From Pseudobutyrivibrio ruminis (GTDB lineage: Bacteria > Bacillota > Clostridia > Lachnospirales > Lachnospiraceae), in the NCBI RefSeq assembly GCF_015057245.1, contig NZ_SVET01000001.1, forward strand, positions 1 to 64,000: a DNA stretch of 64,000 bases. Reading direction: 5' to 3'. The number at the start of each line of letters is the position of its first letter. Positions within the stretch are counted from its first letter, which is position 1. This document shows, piece by piece, positions 58,840-64,000 of the stretch. Below the pieces are notes generated by a model. The model was not told the DNA's origin, made no database searches, and was given only the letters and a program-made list of their open reading frames with translations. The position numbers and the translations under genes are program-made.

Positions 58840-59958
58840 TTATTCTTCTGTAGCAGCTACTTCTTCGATATTTACATCTGCAACATCTGCATCATCAGAA
58901 GCTTCTGGCTCAAGAAGTGCCTTTATAGAAAGGCTAATCTTCTTCTCAGCATCGTTGAATTCAACAACCTTTGCTTCGATATCCTGACCAATTGTAAGAA
59001 CATCTGAAGGTTTTTCAATACGATCCTTAGAAATCTGTGATACGTGAAGGAGTGCATCGATTCCAGGAGCAAGCTCTACGAAAGCACCAAAGTCCTTCAT
59101 ACGAACTACTTTACCCTTTACTACAGAACCTACTGCATACTTATCTGCAGCGCCATTCCATGGATTCTCGTCATCGAACTTGCAAGAAAGAGCAATTTTG
59201 CCATCCTTGATTTCCTTAACGAATACTTTGATTTTATCGCCAACGTTAAGAGTCTTTGTAGGATTCTCAACACGGCCCCAGCTCATCTCTGAGATATGGA
59301 GAAGACCATCAGCACCACCTAAATCGATGAATGCACCGAAGTCTTTAACATTCTTAACTGTTCCTTCGAATTCCTGTCCAACAGCGATCTTAGCCATAAG
59401 CTCTTCCTGAGCCTTTGCTCTATCAGCAACAAGAAGTGTCTTTCTGTTACCAATGATTCTACGACGCTTTGGATCGAACTCTGTGATTACAAAGCTGATT
59501 TCCTGACCCTGGTACTTTCCAAGATCCTTTTCATAAACATCTGATACGAATGAAGCTGGAATAAATACTCTAGCCTCATCAACAACAACTGTAAGGCCAC
59601 CCTTAAGAACCTTATCAACTGTAGCTGTAAGAACCTCTCCACTTTCAAAAGCTTCTGCAAGTCTTTCGTTGCCCTTTTCCTGAGCAAGTCTCTTGTATGA
59701 AAGAAGAACCTGACCTTCACCATCATTTACCTTGATTACGATAGCTGATAAAGGATCACCAACTTTAACTACAGTAGTAAGATCGACGTTTGACTCATTT
59801 GTGTACTCTGAACGTGTTATGATACCATCTGACTTGTAACCGATATTTAAAACGATTTCATCTGGCTTTACGCTAATAACAGTACCGTCTACTACCTCTC
59901 CATTGTGTATAGTTTTAAATGATTCCTCCAACATTTGTTCAAAACTCATTTCTGACAT
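58840..59958 (-). CDS. rpsA: S1-domain RNA-binding protein (ribosomal protein S1)
   Basis: 372 residues with four S1 domains starting near residues 18, 106, 193 and 278; the last two carry the strong KDFGAF pattern. In many clostridia this is fused to IspH; here it is separate and overlaps ispH by 13 bp. It binds mRNA at the ribosome. Confidence 0.93.
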   Translation of the reverse strand: MSEMSFEQMLEESFKTIHNGEVVDGTVISVKPDEIVLNIGYKSDGIITRSEYTNESNVDLTTVVKVGDPLSAIVIKVNDGEGQVLLSYKRLAQEKGNERLAEAFESGEVLTATVDKVLKGGLTVVVDEARVFIPASFVSDVYEKDLGKYQGQEISFVITEFDPKRRRIIGNRKTLLVADRAKAQEELMAKIAVGQEFEGTVKNVKDFGAFIDLGGADGLLHISEMSWGRVENPTKTLNVGDKIKVFVKEIKDGKIALSCKFDDENPWNGAADKYAVGSVVKGKVVRMKDFGAFVELAPGIDALLHVSQISKDRIEKPSDVLTIGQDIEAKVVEFNDAEKKISLSIKALLEPEASDDADVADVNIEEVAATEE

Positions 59959-60791
59959 TTCTTTTGAACCTCCTCGATAATATTGTTTGGGGTGGATGCC
60001 CCTGCGGTAATACCTACACTTTCAATGGAACTAAGGTCAGATGGCTGGAAATCATCAGCCGTCTGTATATAGTAAGTATTGTTGCATCGTGTTTTGCATA
60101 TTTCGTACAACTTTTGTGTATTGGATGAATTTTTACTTCCAATAACAAGCATAGCATCGACCTGTGACGCAATGTCAAAAGCCTCAACCTGCCTTTTATT
60201 AGTCGCATCGCATATTGTATTCAAAACAATAATATGATAACCTTTTTGCTTTATAATTTCAACTAATTCTTGAAATTTATTGTGGTTAAAGGTGGTTTGA
60301 GAAACAATACAAATAGTATCATGAGAATTAACTGAAAAGTCTTTAGCGCTTTGCTCTCCTGAAATGACAGTATATTTATCTCCGTTAATCCATCCAACTA
60401 TACCTCGAACCTCAGGATGATCAGGATTTCCAATGATTACAATGTACTCACCATTCTTAGAATGTTCATCAACTGCACGATGAATCTTTTTTACAAATGG
60501 ACATGTTGCATCAATAACATTGTGACCAGCAGCCTTCAAACCTTCCTCAACAGCTTTTGTGACACCGTGAGAACGAATTATAACAGTTCCTGGTTTATAA
60601 TTTTCATTAGAATCCTCTTCCATAACCTGAACGCCATGACTTTCAAAGTCTTTTACAACTTCTTCATTATGGATAATAGGGCCATAGGTATAAAGTGGAG
60701 AAACTCCCTCTTCTATTTGTTTGTTTACAACATCAACAGCTCTTTGTACTCCAAAACAAAAACCTGCAGATTTAGCTAAGATTACTTCCAT
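59946..60791 (-). CDS. ispH: HMBPP reductase IspH
   Basis: 281 residues with the cluster cysteines in GFCFGVQRAV, DATCPFV and TICDATNKRQ. It makes IPP and DMAPP in the MEP pathway. Normal stand-alone length. Order cmk-ispH-rpsA. Confidence 0.96.
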   Translation of the reverse strand: MEVILAKSAGFCFGVQRAVDVVNKQIEEGVSPLYTYGPIIHNEEVVKDFESHGVQVMEEDSNENYKPGTVIIRSHGVTKAVEEGLKAAGHNVIDATCPFVKKIHRAVDEHSKNGEYIVIIGNPDHPEVRGIVGWINGDKYTVISGEQSAKDFSVNSHDTICIVSQTTFNHNKFQELVEIIKQKGYHIIVLNTICDATNKRQVEAFDIASQVDAMLVIGSKNSSNTQKLYEICKTRCNNTYYIQTADDFQPSDLSSIESVGITAGASTPNNIIEEVQKKCQK

Positions 60792-60802
60792 ATAAAATAC
60801 CT

Positions 60803-61459
60803 TTATTTACATAAATCTATAATTGCAGCAACTACTTCATCAATAGTCATATCTGAGCTATCAACTAATACTGCATCGTCAGCCTGCTTCAATGGGCTTA
60901 TCTCTCTATGAGAGTCTCTGTAATCTCTCTCTTCGATATCTTTTGCGATCTGATCAAAATCAGGATTTGCACCCTTAGCTTTAAGCTCATCAAAACGTCT
61001 CTTTGCTCTGCACTCAACAGATGCTGTAAGAAATACCTTAACATCAGCATTAGGAAGAACTACAGTACCGATATCTCTTCCGTCCATAATTACGTCTGTA
61101 GTTTTAGCAAGCTCCTGCTGTAAAGCAACAAGCTTTGTTCTAACTGCAGAGTAAACAGAAGTTGCACTAGCCATATTGCCAACCTCTTCTGTTCTGATGA
61201 GACCTGTAACATCCTCGCCATTAAGAATTACATGCTGAGCACCGTCTTCATATTTAATAGAAACAACTATTTCATCTACCTTTTCAGAAATAGATTTCTC
61301 ATCGTCAGAAGCGATACCTGCTCTAAGGAAATAAAGTGCCATTGCTCTATACATAGCACCAGTATCTACATATACATATCCTTTCTTTGCCGCAACAGCT
61401 TTTGCTATTGTAGATTTACCTGCTCCTGCAGGTCCGTCGATTGCAACATTCATTGCCAT
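60803..61459 (-). CDS. cmk: Cytidylate kinase
   Basis: 218 residues with P-loop DGPAGAGKSTIAKA, VDTGAMYRA and MDGRDIGTVV. It phosphorylates CMP. GGAGG precedes the ATG. Confidence 0.97.
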   Translation of the reverse strand: MAMNVAIDGPAGAGKSTIAKAVAAKKGYVYVDTGAMYRAMALYFLRAGIASDDEKSISEKVDEIVVSIKYEDGAQHVILNGEDVTGLIRTEEVGNMASATSVYSAVRTKLVALQQELAKTTDVIMDGRDIGTVVLPNADVKVFLTASVECRAKRRFDELKAKGANPDFDQIAKDIEERDYRDSHREISPLKQADDAVLVDSSDMTIDEVVAAIIDLCK

Positions 61460-61482
61460 AATATATATCCTCCGTAAATTAA

Positions 61483-62712
61483 TTAAATACTAAGTCCAGC
61501 AAGATAACCTGTAGACCATGCTATCTGAAGATTGAATCCACCTGTAAATGCATCCAAATCCAGAACCTCTCCAGCAAAAGAAAGGCCATTTATATTTTTA
61601 CATTTCATAGTGGATGGGTCAATATCCTTGACGCAAACTCCACCCTGAGTGACAATTGCTTCTTTGAATTCTCTCAGTCCTGTAATAGTAAAAGGGAAAT
61701 TCTTAAGGAGCTTAATAATATTGTTTCGCTCTTCCTTGGTGATTGAGTTGATCTGTCTATTGTCATCGATATCTAATAATTCGATAAAGACAGAAACCAT
61801 AGATGAAGGAAGAAGTCCTCTAAGAACGGAACTAAGATGCTTATTCATATTGTCATTAAAGTCCCTAAGTATTCTGGCATCCAACTCCTCAACAGAAAGC
61901 GCAGGCTTCAAGTCGATAAAAGCATTAAGCTTACCTTCGCTCTGTAAAGTCTTTCCGATAATAGAGCTGGCAGAAAGCACCAGCGGGCCGGAAACACCAA
62001 AGTGAGTGAATAGCATTTCACCGAAATTATCATAGAGCTTTTTCTTTCCATTATATATAGAAAGATTTACATTTTTCAAAGAAAGGCCCTGCATAGACAT
62101 AACATAGTCTTCTTTTACATTAAGCGGAACTAAAGCCGGTCTTGTATCGGTAACACCTATACCGATTTTTTTAGCCCAGCGAAGACCATCACCTGTAGAA
62201 CCGGTGGTCTGATATGAAAGCCCTCCCGTGCAAACAATAACATGGTCAGCCCTTAACTGAGTTTTATCCTTAAGTGATACTCCAACAGCTGTATCATTTT
62301 CTATTATTATATTAGAAACTTCCGTGTTAAGAAGAATTTTTACATTGTATTCATCAAGACCGTTTTTTAAGGCCTTCGTAATATCTGAAGCGTGGTCTGA
62401 AACTGGAAAAGCTCTATTTCCTCTTTCGACTTTTGTCTCAGTGCCATGCATATCAATAAAGCCAATCATAGCATCGGAATTGAAGGTATACAGTGCACTG
62501 TATAAAAACTTAGGATTGCTAACGACATTCTTGAAGAAATCTGTTTCATCGCAGGCATTGGTGAAATTACATCTACCCTTGCCTGTTATATAAATCTTTT
62601 TTCCAAGCTTTTCGTTTTTTTCTAACAATGTGACTTCATGACCACACATGCCAGCAGCATAAGCTGCCATCATGCCGGCAGCTCCGCCGCCAACAACAAT
62701 AACTTTACTCAT
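61483..62712 (-). CDS. HI0933/YhiN-type NAD(P)/FAD-dependent oxidoreductase
   Basis: 409 residues with the N-terminal GGGAAGMMAAYAA dinucleotide motif, ITGKGRCNFTN and the closing GGFNLQIAWSTGYLAG. Function of the family is unsettled. Shares a TAATG with the RpiR gene and is followed by cmk. Confidence 0.92.
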   Translation of the reverse strand: MSKVIVVGGGAAGMMAAYAAGMCGHEVTLLEKNEKLGKKIYITGKGRCNFTNACDETDFFKNVVSNPKFLYSALYTFNSDAMIGFIDMHGTETKVERGNRAFPVSDHASDITKALKNGLDEYNVKILLNTEVSNIIIENDTAVGVSLKDKTQLRADHVIVCTGGLSYQTTGSTGDGLRWAKKIGIGVTDTRPALVPLNVKEDYVMSMQGLSLKNVNLSIYNGKKKLYDNFGEMLFTHFGVSGPLVLSASSIIGKTLQSEGKLNAFIDLKPALSVEELDARILRDFNDNMNKHLSSVLRGLLPSSMVSVFIELLDIDDNRQINSITKEERNNIIKLLKNFPFTITGLREFKEAIVTQGGVCVKDIDPSTMKCKNINGLSFAGEVLDLDAFTGGFNLQIAWSTGYLAGLSI

Positions 62713-63626
62713 TAAAAATCTCCTGAATAATTCATTTTAATAGAATCATCCACCAAATCTATTTCATCATTTTCGTAGAATTGATAATCATTCCAAATGT
62801 TTTCTATCATATCTAAATTGTTTGCAACCGTAGCTTGATTACGATTACAAAGCTCAACGATTAACGCATTTATAACAGACAAAGGAGCCACTAGCGAATC
62901 TACTACATAATGCATTCCGCTTTCTGCAATAAGATTGCAAGAACTGTAAAGGTTCATAGGGGAATGAATGGAATCTGTAATAGTAACAACATTAGCTCTT
63001 CGATTATTTGCAAACTCCAAAGCCTTCAATGTACGCATTGAATAGCGTGGGAAGGAAATACCAATGATACAATCCTCCTCACTAATATGAATCATCTGCT
63101 CAAAAAGCTCAGAAGTAGAGCTTGTTTGAAGATTAATTACATTATCAAATATCATATTTAGATAAAATGCTAAAAATGAAGCCAATGGCGCGCATGTACG
63201 CAAGCCTACGATGTATATTCTTCTGGCACTATTAATTGCTTCAACTGCATTTTCAAAAGCAGCTTCATCAATGGACTCCATGGTGTTTTTAACCTTTAAA
63301 GCATCTGCGGATAATACAGAACGCAAAACTCCATTTTGCTCGATGCCTCCATTTGTAAGCTCAATTCTATCTGTTGTATTGAGCTTTGTGCGAACCATTT
63401 CTTCTAATGCTTGCTGGAACTCTGGATAACCTTTATACCCAATAAAAGAAGCAAAACGAACTACCGTGGATTCAGATACACCGATAATATCCCCTAATTT
63501 AGCAGCAGTAAGAAAAACAGCCTTATCAAAATTATCAATAATATAATTTGCAAGAAGCTTTTGTCCCTTTGACATTCTGCCATAATTTTCATTAATTTTT
63601 GATATTAAATCAGTTGTAGTAGCCAT
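62712..63626 (-). CDS. MurR/RpiR-family transcriptional regulator
   Basis: 304 residues: HTH_6 domain (SKGQKLLANYII to GVSESTVVRFASFIGYKG) and a SIS sugar-phosphate domain. Targets unknown; the gene next to it is a YhiN flavoprotein, not a sugar gene. Heads the rpiR-yhiN-cmk-ispH-rpsA run. AAGGAG precedes the ATG. Confidence 0.92.
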   Translation of the reverse strand: MATTTDLISKINENYGRMSKGQKLLANYIIDNFDKAVFLTAAKLGDIIGVSESTVVRFASFIGYKGYPEFQQALEEMVRTKLNTTDRIELTNGGIEQNGVLRSVLSADALKVKNTMESIDEAAFENAVEAINSARRIYIVGLRTCAPLASFLAFYLNMIFDNVINLQTSSTSELFEQMIHISEEDCIIGISFPRYSMRTLKALEFANNRRANVVTITDSIHSPMNLYSSCNLIAESGMHYVVDSLVAPLSVINALIVELCNRNQATVANNLDMIENIWNDYQFYENDEIDLVDDSIKMNYSGDF

Positions 63627-63658
63627 AAATACTCCTTTTACTAATCATTGAGATATTT

Positions 63659-63687
63659 ATTATACTATGCAAAAAAAGGCAATGCAA
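63659..63687 (-). promoter_or_regulatory. Promoter of the RpiR-type gene
   Basis: TTGCAT (63682-63687), a 17-nt spacer and TATAAT (63659-63664) on the minus strand. The -35 lies in the arm of the preceding terminator. Confidence 0.6.
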
Positions 63688-63703
63688 GAAATCTTGCATT
63701 GCC
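63678..63703 (-). terminator. Terminator of the carboxylase/decarboxylase subunit gene
   Basis: A perfect 11-bp stem GGCAATGCAAG with CTTGCATTGCC, loop of 4, then seven T on the minus strand. Confidence 0.92.
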
Positions 63704-63718
63704 TCATCAATGTTGAAA

Positions 63719-64000
63719 TTAAACTGGATAAGCTTTATTTTCCTTATCTGCCTTTGCAGGATCAATCTTTGTCTGCTGAGCTTCACGATACTCGAAGAAC
63801 TCTGTAGCAACCTTTGGGAATAATGCATATGATAACACATCCTCATCCTGCTGTTTCCATCTAGCACATTCCTCTTCAAACTTCTTAAGTCCTGGCTCAA
63901 GTAAGTCTGCTGGACGGCATGTGATAGCTTTATCTTTGTCATCACCAAGTGCCTTCTCTACAACCTCTGGGTTGAAAGGCTTAACTGTCTGACCGTATTT
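63719..64000 (-). CDS. C-terminus of an OadA / pyruvate carboxylase B-type subunit (partial)
   Basis: The last 93 residues of a minus-strand gene that enters from the right edge. The pattern CRPADLLEPGLKKFEEE, then DEDVLSYALFPKVATEFFEYRE, matches the end of the conserved carboxylase domain of oxaloacetate decarboxylase alpha or pyruvate carboxylase subunit B. No biotinyl domain follows, so biotin would be on a separate subunit. Which enzyme it is cannot be settled from this piece. Confidence 0.7.
   Translation of the reverse strand, partial: KYGQTVKPFNPEVVEKALGDDKDKAITCRPADLLEPGLKKFEEECARWKQQDEDVLSYALFPKVATEFFEYREAQQTKIDPAKADKENKAYPV

Noticed and set aside
1..64000. tRNA or rRNA genes, insertion sequences, prophage, CRISPR array
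   Set aside because: No cloverleaf, rRNA stretch, transposase, integrase or regularly spaced repeats were seen. Reading by eye could miss a single tRNA.

Overview
The window looks like a chromosomal segment of a low-GC, strictly anaerobic Firmicute, most likely a rumen or gut member of the Lachnospiraceae (Butyrivibrio/Pseudobutyrivibrio type). This is inferred from four things: the A+T-rich sequence; gene neighbourhoods typical of clostridia (L21-Prp-L27, Obg-YhbY-NadD/YqeK-RsfS, TIGR03960-DUF2344-RNase G); a complete Rnf ion-pumping complex; and an esterase closely resembling the Butyrivibrio cinnamoyl esterase Est1E as I remember it. Almost every gene is on the minus strand. The plus-strand exceptions are lexA, rqcH and a YprB-like nuclease. 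I saw no tRNA, rRNA, CRISPR array, insertion sequence or prophage.

Layout. 1-1.7 kb: start of a probable PAP2 phosphatase, a DUF134-NifX fusion behind twin palindromes, and a 2H phosphoesterase. 1.8-4.4 kb: a CstA-type transporter with a membrane LytTR regulator. 4.5-8.4 kb: accessory genes (esterase, GGDEF protein, DUF3990 protein, acyltransferase) and a YneA-like LysM protein. 8.4-9.2 kb: SOS region with lexA. 9.2-13.5 kb: ribosome-assembly block (rsfS, nadD-yqeK, yhbY, obgE, rpmA, prp, rplU). 13.5-22.4 kb: RNase G, two radical-SAM-related genes and a histidine operon (hisZ-G-D-B-IE), probably one long transcript. 22.4-32.1 kb: recU, rluA-type and ygiQ genes, then a housekeeping run from coaD to yicC. 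32.2-43.7 kb: rqcH, recG, fakA, asp23, rpmB, a PBP/FtsW pair, a U32 protease and zapA. 43.7-49.7 kb: ruvB, ruvA, miaB, proA, mthfS, a DUF896 gene and proB. 49.7-56.7 kb: rnfCDGEAB plus a secreted flavinylated reductase. 56.8-64 kb: a YprB-like nuclease, cheR, rpsA, ispH, cmk, a YhiN-type flavoprotein, an RpiR regulator and the end of a biotin-dependent carboxylase/decarboxylase subunit.

Most notable points. (1) A one-component membrane regulator joins a LytS-type 5TMR sensor directly to a LytTR DNA-binding domain, with no kinase or receiver. It sits upstream of cstA, whose promoter is preceded by a 21-bp-spaced direct repeat that could be its site. (2) The Rnf operon ends in an outward-facing FMN-plus-FAD reductase, suggesting respiration of an external acceptor through Rnf. 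(3) The DUF134-NifX fusion has a perfect internal ribosome-binding site at the domain junction and perfect palindromes over its promoter. (4) HisIE carries a HisF-like domain that has lost both catalytic aspartates. (5) Two convergent gene pairs place one gene's terminator inside the coding sequence of the other.

Start codons were chosen from ribosome-binding sites and family length. All functions are read from the protein sequences without database searches.
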